Of a stretch of 39,177 bases of DNA, positions 1-8,047 are shown one piece after another. Location: contig JAXJVH010000043.1 of assembly GCA_036308645.1 (NCBI GenBank), positions 1-39,177 on the forward strand, given 5' to 3'. The stretch comes from RUG11462 sp036308645 (GTDB lineage: Bacteria > Bacillota > Clostridia > Oscillospirales > Acutalibacteraceae). The number at the start of each line of letters is the position of its first letter. Positions within the stretch are counted from its first letter, which is position 1. Both the position numbers and the translations under genes were made by a program. Below the pieces are notes generated by a model that was given only the letters and a program-made list of their open reading frames with translations, did no database searches and was not told where the DNA came from.

Positions 1-2083
1 GCCTAAAACCGAAAACAAAAGACAGGATAAGAAGAAAACCCCTGCAAAACCTCGAACAGAGGGCAGAATTCGTGATAAAGGCGATAATAAAAATATCGAA
101 ATTCATACTGTTGAAAGTTATAAGATTGATACTCGTGCTACAGAATTTGACGCCGATAAATATAACGAAAGATATGATGAAATTTCACCTGCTTTGAAAT
201 ACGGCGATAATTTTCAGAAAAAGCAGAAAATCAATCAGAAATCCAAACAGTACCGTAAGGGTAATAAAAGTTCAAAGCGTGAAACCGAGGCGGACAGACT
301 TCGCAAAATTCAACTTGAAAAAATTAAGGCTAAACCTATTGAAATTACTGTCGGTGATGAAATTACCGTCGGCGAGTTAGCGTCACGTATGAAAAAAACA
401 GCCGCCGAGGTTGTAAAACAGTTGATGATGCTTGGTATAATGGCAAGCGCTTCTGAAACAATAGATTATGACACCGCCGCAATCGTTGCAACCGAAATGG
501 GCGCAAAGGTTACAAAAGAGGTTGTAGTTACAATTGAAGAAAGAATTATGGACGTTCAGGAGGATAAAGAGGAGGACTTAAAACCTCGTGACCCTGTAGT
601 AGTTGTTATGGGACACGTTGACCACGGTAAAACTTCTATTCTTGACAGAATTCGTTCTTCTTCAGTTACTTCAACCGAGGCAGGCGGTATTACCCAACAT
701 ATCGGCGCTTATCAGGTAAATGTAGACGGAAAAAATATCACTTTCCTTGATACTCCGGGTCACGCCGCATTTACGGCAATGCGTCAGCGCGGTGCTAATG
801 TTACGGATATTGCTATTTTGGTTGTAGCCGCCGACGACGGTATTATGCCGCAGACGGTTGAGGCTATAAACCATGCAAAAGCCGCAGGCGTTGAAATTAT
901 TGTTGCTATTAACAAAATGGATAAACCCGGCGTTACAACCGACCAAATTATGCAGCAGTTGACCGAGTATGAATTAGTTCCCGAAGCATGGGGAGGCGAT
1001 ATTATAACCGTTCCCGTTTCGGCTCATACAGGTATGGGTATTGATGAATTGCTTTCAAGCATTTTGCTTGTTGCCGAAATGCAGGAGTTAAAGGCTAATC
1101 CCGACAGAATGGCCAAAGGTGCGGTTATCGAGGCAAAACTTGATAAAGGCCGCGGTCCTGTCGCTACAATTCTTGTGCAAAACGGTACTCTTCATGTAGG
1201 CGATATTATCGTTGCAGGAAAAACCGTAGGTCGTGTTCGTGTAATGCTTAATGATAAAGGCGAAAGAGTAAAATCGGCAGGTCCGTCTGTTCCTGTTGAG
1301 ATTACGGGACTTGATGAAGTTCCGTCGGCAGGCGATAATTTTGACTGCGTTTCCGATGAAAAACTTGCAAGAGAACTTGTTGAACAGAGAAAAGCACAGT
1401 TTAAAGAGGAAGAGTTTAACCGTTATCAAAAAGTTACTCTTGATAACCTCTTTGACCAATTACAGCAAGGCGAGATGAAAGAGCTTAACATTATTGTTAA
1501 AGCAGATGTTCAAGGCTCTGTTGAGGCTGTTCGTCAGTCGCTTGAAAAACTCTCAAACGAGGAAGTCAGAGTTAAGGTTATTCACGGCGCAGTAGGCGCT
1601 GTTTCAGAGTCTGATGTAATGTTAGCAGGCGCTTCCAATGCAATTATTGTAGGCTTTAACGTTCGTCCTGACCCTGTTGCTAAAAATTTGGCTGAAAAAG
1701 ACGGCGTAGATATGCGCCTTTACAGAATTATTTATGACGCAATCGAAGAAATCGAAGCCGCTATCAAGGGTATGCTTGCACCTAAATTCAGAGAGGTACA
1801 ACTCGGCCGTGCAGAAGTTCGTGAAACTTATAAAATTTCATCGGTCGGCACAATAGCAGGTTGTTACATTCTTGAGGGAAAAGTTACAAGAAACGCACAG
1901 ATTCGAGTTGTGCGTGACGGTATCGTTATCGCCGAGGATTTGATTGATTCATTGCGCAGATTTAAAGATGACGTTAAGGAAGTTGCTACCAACTACGAAT
2001 GTGGTATCGGTCTTGAAAAGTTTAATGATATTAAAGAGGGCGATATTTTTGAAGCATTTGTTATTGAGGAGTACAGAGATTAA
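1..2083 (+). CDS. infB: Translation initiation factor IF-2, 5'-partial
   Basis: The reading frame is open from base 2 of the window with no stop, so the true start lies upstream and the internal TTG at 194 is not the start. IF-2 is the GTPase that brings fMet-tRNA to the 30S subunit and promotes 50S joining. After a charged, low-complexity N-terminal stretch comes the IF2_N-like segment, then the G domain: G1 GHVDHGKT (611-634), G3 DTPGH (about 749-763), G4 NKMD (911-922), and SAHTGMG as G5. Domains II to IV, ending in the fMet-tRNA-binding C2 domain, run to the stop at 2081-2083. About 693 codons are visible against 716 in Bacillus subtilis, so little is missing. It heads a same-strand series with rbfA 25 bases downstream, as is usual in the nusA-infB operon. 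Confidence 0.98.
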   Translation, partial: PKTENKRQDKKKTPAKPRTEGRIRDKGDNKNIEIHTVESYKIDTRATEFDADKYNERYDEISPALKYGDNFQKKQKINQKSKQYRKGNKSSKRETEADRLRKIQLEKIKAKPIEITVGDEITVGELASRMKKTAAEVVKQLMMLGIMASASETIDYDTAAIVATEMGAKVTKEVVVTIEERIMDVQEDKEEDLKPRDPVVVVMGHVDHGKTSILDRIRSSSVTSTEAGGITQHIGAYQVNVDGKNITFLDTPGHAAFTAMRQRGANVTDIAILVVAADDGIMPQTVEAINHAKAAGVEIIVAINKMDKPGVTTDQIMQQLTEYELVPEAWGGDIITVPVSAHTGMGIDELLSSILLVAEMQELKANPDRMAKGAVIEAKLDKGRGPVATILVQNGTLHVGDIIVAGKTVGRVRVMLNDKGERVKSAGPSVPVEITGLDEVPSAGDNFDCVSDEKLARELVEQRKAQFKEEEFNRYQKVTLDNLFDQLQQGEMKELNIIVKADVQGSVEAVRQSLEKLSNEEVRVKVIHGAVGAVSESDVMLAGASNAIIVGFNVRPDPVAKNLAEKDGVDMRLYRIIYDAIEEIEAAIKGMLAPKFREVQLGRAEVRETYKISSVGTIAGCYILEGKVTRNAQIRVVRDGIVIAEDLIDSLRRFKDDVKEVATNYECGIGLEKFNDIKEGDIFEAFVIEEYRD

Positions 2084-2108
2084 ACAGTACAGAATTTAAG
2101 GAGAAACT

Positions 2109-2444
2109 ATGGGTTCACATAGATTAGGCAGAATAGAAGAGGATATTAAAAGATGCCTTGCTGAAATTATAAGGGATTTAAAAGACCCTCGTATTTCAAA
2201 ACTTTTGTCGATAGTAAGAGTTGAAGTATCCGGCGATTTATCCTATGCAAAGGTTTATGTCAGCGCCATTGAGGGATATGACAAAACTTTAGAGTCGGTT
2301 AAGGGACTTAAAAGCGCCGAGGGTTATATTAAAAGAGAGTTGAATGCGGCTATTAAACTTCGCAAAATTCCTGCGCTTAATTTTGTCGCAGACAACTCTA
2401 TTGAGCATGGCGCTCATATTGCAAAAATTATCGAAGATTTTTAA
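2109..2444 (+). CDS. rbfA: 30S ribosome-binding factor A
   Basis: At 111 residues this has the normal RbfA length. RbfA is a small KH-fold protein that binds the 30S subunit near helix 1 of 16S rRNA and is needed for late maturation and growth in the cold. The N-terminal MGSHRLGRIEEDIKRCLAEI, the central KDPRISKLLSIVRVEVSGDL with the family's DPRI signature, and the C-terminal LRKIPALNFVADNSIEHG are all typical. The start is fixed by AAGGAG at 2098-2103, five bases before ATG. It follows infB directly and is separated from nrnA by only 16 bases, so it is almost certainly co-transcribed with both. Confidence 0.97.
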   Translation: MGSHRLGRIEEDIKRCLAEIIRDLKDPRISKLLSIVRVEVSGDLSYAKVYVSAIEGYDKTLESVKGLKSAEGYIKRELNAAIKLRKIPALNFVADNSIEHGAHIAKIIEDF

Positions 2445-2460
2445 TTTTGAGGAAATAAAG

Positions 2461-3423
2461 ATGACTGTTGATTTAAAGACTGTTATTAATAGGCTTAAAG
2501 AAAAAGATAATATAGTAATTTTATTGCATCAGTTTCCTGACGGCGATACGATAGGTTGCGGTTATTCGCTTTATTTTGCGCTTACCGCTTTAGGAAAAAA
2601 GGCAAGAGTTGAATGTGCCGATAAAATCGGAGCAAGATACAACTACATCACAGAAAACGTGAAGTTCTGCGAATTTTCGCCTGAATTTGTAGTTGCGGTA
2701 GACGTTGCCGACAGAAAATTATTAGGTTCAAAATCGGAGGATTATCCGAATATCGACCTTTGTATCGACCATCATGGCTCGAATACCGATTTTGCTAACG
2801 AAACTTATGTTGACGCTGAATCGGCGGCGGCTTGCGAGATTTTGTATAGCATTATAAAAGAACTTTGCGGCGAAATTTCAAAATCGGCGGCAGCGGCGCT
2901 TTATACAGGAATTTCTACCGATACGGGCTGTTTTAAGTTTACCAATACAACCGCAAAAACTCATTTGATTGCGGCTGAATTGATGAAAACCGGTATTGAT
3001 TACGGCGAAATCAACAGAATAATGTTTGATACTAAAACAAAAGCAAGACTGTACGTTGAAAGTCAGGCTTTAAATACTCTAAAGTTCCTTTGTAATGATA
3101 AGGTTGCTATTATGACCATTACAAAGGAAATGAGGGAAACTTCGGGCGCTCATGATTCGGAACTCGAGGGAATTACAGGGTTGCCCCGTACCATTGAGGG
3201 CGTAATTTTGGGAATTACTATCAGAGAACGTAATGATACAAATATCTGTAAAATTTCCGCGCGTTCTCATGCGCCTGTTTCCGCCTCGAAATTCTGCGAG
3301 CGTTTCGGTGGCGGCGGTCATGACAGGGCAGCAGGCTGTGAAATAAAACTGCCTAAAGATAAGGCTTTTGAGGTTTTGGCGCAAGCGGCTGAGGAAACCT
3401 TTAAAGAAGCAGGTCTTGTTTAA
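2461..3423 (+). CDS. nrnA: DHH/DHHA1 phosphoesterase, NrnA-like (nanoRNase / pAp phosphatase)
   Basis: The open frame extends back to 2344 inside rbfA, but ATG 2461 follows a good GAGGAAA site and gives the canonical N-terminus, so the protein is 320 residues. DHH enzymes of this branch degrade 2-5-nt RNAs and often dephosphorylate 3'-phosphoadenosine 5'-phosphate. Visible motifs are the metal-binding HQFPDGD near residue 22, AVDVAD near 81, the name-giving Asp-His-His at 103-105, and the C-terminal DHHA1 signature FGGGGHDRAAG near 282. Its place between rbfA and truB is conserved in many Firmicutes and supports the call. Which of the two activities dominates cannot be read from sequence. Confidence 0.93.
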   Translation: MTVDLKTVINRLKEKDNIVILLHQFPDGDTIGCGYSLYFALTALGKKARVECADKIGARYNYITENVKFCEFSPEFVVAVDVADRKLLGSKSEDYPNIDLCIDHHGSNTDFANETYVDAESAAACEILYSIIKELCGEISKSAAAALYTGISTDTGCFKFTNTTAKTHLIAAELMKTGIDYGEINRIMFDTKTKARLYVESQALNTLKFLCNDKVAIMTITKEMRETSGAHDSELEGITGLPRTIEGVILGITIRERNDTNICKISARSHAPVSASKFCERFGGGGHDRAAGCEIKLPKDKAFEVLAQAAEETFKEAGLV

Positions 3424-3429
3424 AAAAAT

Positions 3430-4293
3430 ATGAATGGATTTGTATTGATAAATAAACCGTCGGGGGTTACATCTTTCAGTGTAACAGGTGCAGTAAAACG
3501 AAAAACAGGTGAAAAGCGCTGCGGCCACGCAGGTACTCTTGACCCGCTTGCTACAGGCGTTTTGCCTGTTATGATTGGCAGAGCGACAAGGCTTATTGAC
3601 CTGATTGATGATAATAAAAAGGTTTATAAGGCTTCGCTTGTGCTTGGAATGACTACCGATACTCTTGATTGCGACGGCGAGGTGCTTTCCGACCAGCCTG
3701 TAAACGTTACGGAAGATGATTTAAAGCAGGCGCTAAAGAGTTTTGAGGGCGAGATTGAACAGATACCGCCTATGTATTCCGCTTTGTCTAAAGACGGCGT
3801 AAAACTGTATAAATTGGCTCGACAGGGTATCGAGGTTGAACGCAAGCCGAGAAAGGTTACTGTTTATAATATAAAACTTTTGTCTTTTGACGGCGTAGAT
3901 ACCGCCGAAATTTTGGTGGAGTGTTCAAAAGGTACATACATCAGAACTGTTATTGATGATTTAGGAATGTCGTTAGGCTGCGGCGCTTATATGAATAAGT
4001 TAGAGCGTGTAAGGGGAAGCGGATTTTCGGTTGATGAATGTATAACTCTTGATGAATTTTTAAAAAAAGATTTGAAAGATACCGTTTTTTCCGCCGAAAA
4101 GGCAGTAAAAAACTTTCCGTCTGTCAGCGTTACCTTTAATCAGGCAAAACGATTTAAAAACGGCAACGAACTTGATTTAAACAGAGTAAAAATCAAAGAG
4201 GTTTCAACTCTTTACAGGGTTTACTGTGATGATGAGTTTTTAGGCGTCGGCGAAATAAAAGGGGACAGTTTAAAACCGAAAGTGGTTTTTTAA
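3430..4293 (+). CDS. truB: tRNA pseudouridine-55 synthase
   Basis: TruB isomerises U55 in the T-loop of nearly all tRNAs. The 287-residue product carries the catalytic signature HAGTLDPLATGVLP, with the nucleophilic Asp at residue 38. Further TruB motifs are the YKASLVLGMTTDTLDCDG region, the IPPMYSALSKDGVKLYKLAR segment and the GTYIRTVIDDLG block. A C-terminal PUA-like tail follows. It starts only six bases after the nrnA stop with no good Shine-Dalgarno sequence of its own, which points to translational coupling. Confidence 0.97.
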   Translation: MNGFVLINKPSGVTSFSVTGAVKRKTGEKRCGHAGTLDPLATGVLPVMIGRATRLIDLIDDNKKVYKASLVLGMTTDTLDCDGEVLSDQPVNVTEDDLKQALKSFEGEIEQIPPMYSALSKDGVKLYKLARQGIEVERKPRKVTVYNIKLLSFDGVDTAEILVECSKGTYIRTVIDDLGMSLGCGAYMNKLERVRGSGFSVDECITLDEFLKKDLKDTVFSAEKAVKNFPSVSVTFNQAKRFKNGNELDLNRVKIKEVSTLYRVYCDDEFLGVGEIKGDSLKPKVVF

Positions 4294-4328
4294 AATTTTG
4301 AAACGGATTATAATGAAAAAGGTGTGTT

Positions 4329-5228
4329 ATGGAAGTTATAAACGATATTGAGATGTATAGCGGCAAAATAGAAATCTCAATTGCGCTCGGTACGTTCGAC
4401 GGCGTTCATTTAGCACATTCCGCCGTAATAAAAGAAGCGGTAGACAGCGAATATACTCCTGCGGTTTTTGCATTTTTGCAGTCGCCGAGCGGTGTTATAA
4501 AAGGTGAAAAAGTTGCGGCTGTTACGACCAAAGAATTAAAACAAAAATTAGTAGAAAATTTGGGTGTAAAACTGTTTTTTTGCCCATCTTTTCTTGAATT
4601 TAAAGATATTACCGCAGAAGATTTTGTAAAATTGCTTTGCGAAAAACTTTGTGCGAAAAAAATTACCTGCGGTTTTAATTTTCGCTTTGGCGCAGGCGCT
4701 AAAGGCAATCCGCAGATGTTAAAAGAAATTTGCAAGTCTTACGGTGTGAAGGTTTCGGTTATTCCGCCTGTTTTGATTGGCGAAAGCCCTGTTTCTTCTA
4801 CAAGAATTCGCAGGCTTATTGAAAATGGCGAACTCGCCGAAGCCAGAGAATTGTTAGGTCACGACTTTTTCTATGATTTTCCCGTGACAAACGGCAATCA
4901 TTTAGGCTCAAGTTGGGATATACCGACCATTAATCAGGTATTTCCCGTGAATTTTATTGTTCCGAAACTCGGCGTTTATGCTTCAAAGGTTATAATTGAC
5001 GGCAAAGAGTACAAGTCTATAACCAATATCGGCTATAAACCTACAATCGGAAGTAATGAATTATCGAGCGAAACAAATATTTTTGATTTTGACGGCGATT
5101 TATACGGTAAAAACGTTACCGTTGCGCTTAAATTCTTTATTCGTCCCGAAAGAAAGTTTAATGATATCGACGAATTAAAACGTGCGATAAATAATGATAT
5201 AGATTATGTAAAAAATATGATTTATTAA
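4329..5228 (+). CDS. ribF: Bifunctional riboflavin kinase / FAD synthetase
   Basis: This 299-residue RibF makes FMN from riboflavin and FAD from FMN. The N-terminal nucleotidyltransferase domain has GTFDGVHLAH at 21-30 (family GxFDGxHxGH; the second Gly is Ala here) and the SSTRIRRLIENGELAEARELLG segment near 155-176. The C-terminal riboflavin kinase domain (about 183-299) has NGNHLGSSWDIPTINQ, where relatives usually read GRTLGFPTxN, then TNIGYKPTIG and FDFDGDLYGK. ATG 4329 follows AAAGGTG. truB-ribF is a widespread pair; the usual next gene rpsO is absent and holB follows after nine bases. Confidence 0.95.
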   Translation: MEVINDIEMYSGKIEISIALGTFDGVHLAHSAVIKEAVDSEYTPAVFAFLQSPSGVIKGEKVAAVTTKELKQKLVENLGVKLFFCPSFLEFKDITAEDFVKLLCEKLCAKKITCGFNFRFGAGAKGNPQMLKEICKSYGVKVSVIPPVLIGESPVSSTRIRRLIENGELAEARELLGHDFFYDFPVTNGNHLGSSWDIPTINQVFPVNFIVPKLGVYASKVIIDGKEYKSITNIGYKPTIGSNELSSETNIFDFDGDLYGKNVTVALKFFIRPERKFNDIDELKRAINNDIDYVKNMIY

Positions 5229-5237
5229 GGTGATGTT

Positions 5238-6053
5238 TTGTCGGTTTATAAAAAAATTGAAATGCTTGTTCGTTCCAAAGCATTGCCTCATGCGGTAATT
5301 TTTGAGGGCGAACACAGTAAAGCCGTATCGGAATATTTTGCAAAATGCGTTGTGTGTTCGGGCGAAAACAAGCCCTGCGGTAATTGCAGAGATTGCATAA
5401 AAGCACAAAAAGGAGTTCACCCCGATATTATAGAACTTAATCCGTCGGGCGTTATGAAAAATTATCCTATCGAAGAAATCCGCAGAATTAAAGAGGACGC
5501 TTTTGTTCTGCCGAATGAGGCTGAAAATAAAGTTTATATTTTTAACGATGTTGATAATATTTCAGCCGTTTCTCAAAACGCTTTGCTCAAAATTCTGGAA
5601 GAACCGCCCACACGAGTGGTCTTTGTCTTAAACTGCAAGAGCAAAACGCATTTACTTGATACGATTATTTCGAGGGCGACTGTTTTTTATGTCGGCGAAA
5701 ATACCGACGAAGTAAACGAGGATTTATCTAACGCTTTTGATATAATAAATACGGCGGTTTTCGAGTCGGAACTTGAACTGCTTATAAAAATAACCGCTTT
5801 GTCGTCAGAACGCGAAAAAAGATTAAATACCATACTTGAAATTCAGTCCGCTTTAAGAAAACTTTACAGAATAAAAATCGGCGAAGAAAATGACGCCGAT
5901 TATAATGAATTATCAGAAAATCTGACAATCCATAAAATTTTAGAGGCGATTGATATTTCAGAGGAAGTAAGATTGGCAACGCTTAAAAACAAATCGGTTA
6001 AAATAACGTTAGCAAGATTTTGTGCAAAATTGAAAGCGGCGTTGGGAAGATAA
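5238..6053 (+). CDS. holB: DNA polymerase III delta' subunit
   Basis: Delta' is the stator of the clamp loader that places the beta clamp on DNA. The 271-residue product is somewhat shorter than the usual 310-330. It has the four-Cys zinc module (C40, C47, C50, C53), the PIEEIRRIKEDAFVLPNEAENK region, and NALLKILEEPP beginning at residue 114. The Walker A position is degenerate (FEGEHSKAVSEYF), which is normal for a non-ATPase delta'. The SRC motif reads SRA. TTG 5238 is chosen because AAGGTGA lies five bases upstream; the nearby ATG at 5233 is out of frame. It directly precedes ricT, as in Bacillus. Confidence 0.9.
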   Translation: MSVYKKIEMLVRSKALPHAVIFEGEHSKAVSEYFAKCVVCSGENKPCGNCRDCIKAQKGVHPDIIELNPSGVMKNYPIEEIRRIKEDAFVLPNEAENKVYIFNDVDNISAVSQNALLKILEEPPTRVVFVLNCKSKTHLLDTIISRATVFYVGENTDEVNEDLSNAFDIINTAVFESELELLIKITALSSEREKRLNTILEIQSALRKLYRIKIGEENDADYNELSENLTIHKILEAIDISEEVRLATLKNKSVKITLARFCAKLKAALGR

Positions 6054-6123
6054 AAAGAAAGATTTAAGTTGTCAGAACTTTTAATTAATACAGAATTATA
6101 TTCGGAAAGGAATGATAATAAGT

Positions 6124-6990
6124 ATGACAGAAATTATAGGGGTTCGTTTCAGAGAATCTTCAAAAATATATTATTTCGGTGCAAACGGCCAAAAGGCAGT
6201 TTTGGGAGATAAGGTAATCGTTGAAACCTCCAGAGGAATAGAATGCGCCGATGTTGCAATGATAAACAGAATGATAGAGGACGATAAAATAGTTCAGCCG
6301 CTTAAAAATATTATCAGAATTGCCACTAAAGAAGATTTAATCAAGCAAAATGAAAATTTAAAAAAGGAAGAACGTGCTTTTGAGATTTGTTCAAAAAAGA
6401 TTGAAAAACACGGTCTTGAAATGAAACTCACAAGAGTTGAGTATTCTTTTGATAATTCAAAGATTATCTTCTTTTTTACTGCCGACGGCAGAGTTGATTT
6501 CAGAGAACTCGTCAAGGATTTAGCCTCCGAGTTCAAATCAAGAATCGAACTTCGTCAGATAGGCGTCAGAGATGAGGCAAAAATGCTCGGCGGAATCGGT
6601 ATTTGCGGACAACCGTTTTGTTGTTCGAGATTCTTGGATGAGTTTCAGCCGGTTTCAATTAAAATGGCAAAAGAGCAGAATTTATCGCCTAATCCGATTA
6701 AAATTTCAGGCTCTTGCGGTAGGCTGATGTGTTGTTTGAAATATGAGCATGACACTTATGAGTCGCTTCGTGCAGAATTGCCTAAAGTCGGCGAAATCGT
6801 TAAAACCGTTCAGGGCGTAGGCACTGTAAGCGATGTAAACGTTCTTACAGGCGAGTTGAAAGTGAAAATTGAAAGCGAGGATTTAGAAGCCGCACCTATA
6901 AGCGTTAATTTTACCGAACTCATTAAACCGCAGTCGGAGCGCCACCACAATAATAAAAGAAGATTTAAAGATAATAAGGATAAAAAATAA
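6124..6990 (+). CDS. ricT: PSP1-domain protein RicT (YaaT), Y-complex / regulatory iron-sulfur complex subunit
   Basis: Similarity to Bacillus RicT (YaaT) is strong along the whole 288 residues: MTEIIGVRFRESSKIYYFG, FTADGRVDFRELVKDLA, IELRQIGVRDEAKMLGGIG and VSIKMAKEQNLSPNPIKISG. In Bacillus RicT works with RicA and RicF in a [4Fe-4S]-containing complex that helps RNase Y process mRNAs and influences sporulation and biofilm formation. Cysteine clusters CGQPFCC (from C161) and CGRLMCC (from C198) are candidate cluster ligands. An upstream ATG at 6112 is possible but lies one base from the GGAAAGG site; ATG 6124 matches the family start better. The C-terminus is a Lys/Arg/Asn-rich tail. Confidence 0.94.
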   Translation: MTEIIGVRFRESSKIYYFGANGQKAVLGDKVIVETSRGIECADVAMINRMIEDDKIVQPLKNIIRIATKEDLIKQNENLKKEERAFEICSKKIEKHGLEMKLTRVEYSFDNSKIIFFFTADGRVDFRELVKDLASEFKSRIELRQIGVRDEAKMLGGIGICGQPFCCSRFLDEFQPVSIKMAKEQNLSPNPIKISGSCGRLMCCLKYEHDTYESLRAELPKVGEIVKTVQGVGTVSDVNVLTGELKVKIESEDLEAAPISVNFTELIKPQSERHHNNKRRFKDNKDKK

Positions 6991-7024
6991 TTATTTTATT
7001 TTTTTGAAAAATGCTAAAATGCTA

Positions 7025-7053
7025 TTGAAAAAAGAGGTTTTATGTGTTACAAT
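7025..7053 (+). promoter_or_regulatory. Sigma-A-type promoter for the ferredoxin gene
   Basis: TTGAAA at 7025-7030 and TACAAT at 7048-7053 are separated by 17 bases. The predicted transcript would start about 18 bases before the ferredoxin start codon, leaving room for the GGAGGTG site. This implies the ferredoxin is transcribed separately from ricT. Confidence 0.75.
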
Positions 7054-7077
7054 ACTAAAAAAACGGAGGTGTTTTCA

Positions 7078-7245
7078 ATGGCATACAAAATTTCTGACGA
7101 ATGTATCGCTTGCGGCGCTTGCGCAGGTACTTGCCCTGTAGGCGCTATCACAGAAGGCGACGGCAAATATGAAATTGATCCTGATACTTGCATCAGCTGC
7201 GGCGCTTGTGCAGCAGGCTGTCCTGTAGAGGCTATTGCTGAATAA
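7078..7245 (+). CDS. 2[4Fe-4S] clostridial-type ferredoxin
   Basis: This 55-residue acidic protein has two complete CxxCxxCxxxCP motifs, C9-C12-C15-C19 and C38-C41-C44-C48, giving the two [4Fe-4S] clusters of clostridial ferredoxin, a low-potential electron carrier for hydrogenase, pyruvate:ferredoxin oxidoreductase and similar enzymes. The frame is open further upstream to 7042, but the strong GGAGGTG six bases before ATG 7078 and the family length set the start. It has its own promoter and a clear terminator, as expected for an abundant monocistronic transcript. It sits between ricT and trmN6, the place of yabA in Bacillus subtilis. Confidence 0.97.
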   Translation: MAYKISDECIACGACAGTCPVGAITEGDGKYEIDPDTCISCGACAAGCPVEAIAE

Positions 7246-7265
7246 TTTTACATTTGATTTTCTTT

Positions 7266-7306
7266 AAAAGCGAGGCATAGTCATTATGTCTCGCTTTTAA
7301 AATTTT
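7266..7306 (+). terminator. Intrinsic terminator after ferredoxin
   Basis: AAAAGCGAGGCATA and TATGTCTCGCTTTT pair around a 5-base loop with a single G-U, followed by TTAAAATTTTT. The hairpin lies 20 bases after the ferredoxin stop and before the next gene's ribosome-binding site. Confidence 0.85.
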
Positions 7307-7318
7307 TCGGAGAAATAA

Positions 7319-8047
7319 ATGGAAGTAAAAAAAGAGTTTTTAGGTATATATAATATTTTTTGCAGTAATATTCATCGCTTTGGAACCGACGCGGTTTTGC
7401 TTGAATATTTTGCAAATTCATGTAAAGCGAAAAACGCCTGTGATTTAGGGTGCGGCTGCGGTATAATTCCGTTTTTGATGTTGCAGAGCAATCCTAATAT
7501 TAAAGTTACCGCCGTTGATATACAACAAGACGCAATTGACCTTGTAAACCGTGCTGTAAAAGAAAACGAAGTTTTTGACAGAATAACACCGCTTAATTGC
7601 GACTTAAAAAATCTGCCGAGAGAGTTTTTAGGAAAGTTTGATTTGGTTACAATGAATCCACCTTACAAGCGTGCGGGTTCGGGAAAAATAACGGGTATAA
7701 AGGGTATTGATATAGCAAGAAATGAGATTGAATGTACTCTTGCCTATATTTGCTCTGCGGTTTCAAAAATCTTAATTCCAAACGGCAGGTTTTGTATCTG
7801 CCAGCGTCCCGAACGTTTCGGAGAGGTTATTTTTGAGATGAAACAGGCGGGAATAGAGCCGAAAACCATTCGCAATGTTATTAATAAAACAGGCGATAAG
7901 CCTATGCTTGTATTGGTCAGCGGTATTAAAGGCGGTAAATGCTCAACCGAACTTCTTCCGGATTTAATTTTGAAAAATTCTGACAACACCGATACCGCAG
8001 AGGTCGGTGAAATATATAAAATTATGCGAGGAAAAATAAATGGGTAA
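7319..8047 (+). CDS. tRNA1(Val) adenine-37 N6-methyltransferase-like protein (YabB/YfiC family)
   Basis: A 242-residue SAM-dependent methyltransferase. The SAM-binding glycine motif DLGCGCG is at 42-48, and the amino-methyltransferase catalytic motif NPPY starts at residue 113. The N-terminal GIYNIFCSNIHRFGTDAVLL corresponds to the region that in YabB/TrmN6 precedes the Rossmann domain. E. coli TrmN6 methylates A37 of tRNA1(Val); Firmicute homologues are usually annotated by similarity only. It overlaps rsmI by eight bases, the same order as Bacillus yabB-yazA-yabC but without the GIY-YIG gene yazA. Confidence 0.88.
   Translation: MEVKKEFLGIYNIFCSNIHRFGTDAVLLEYFANSCKAKNACDLGCGCGIIPFLMLQSNPNIKVTAVDIQQDAIDLVNRAVKENEVFDRITPLNCDLKNLPREFLGKFDLVTMNPPYKRAGSGKITGIKGIDIARNEIECTLAYICSAVSKILIPNGRFCICQRPERFGEVIFEMKQAGIEPKTIRNVINKTGDKPMLVLVSGIKGGKCSTELLPDLILKNSDNTDTAEVGEIYKIMRGKING

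Noticed and set aside
671..946. Minus-strand open frame inside infB
   Set aside because: It is antisense to the conserved G domain and has no recognisable protein features; it is a coding shadow.
2344..2460. N-terminal extension of nrnA inside rbfA
   Set aside because: The extended part has no family similarity, and a good ribosome-binding site precedes ATG 2461.
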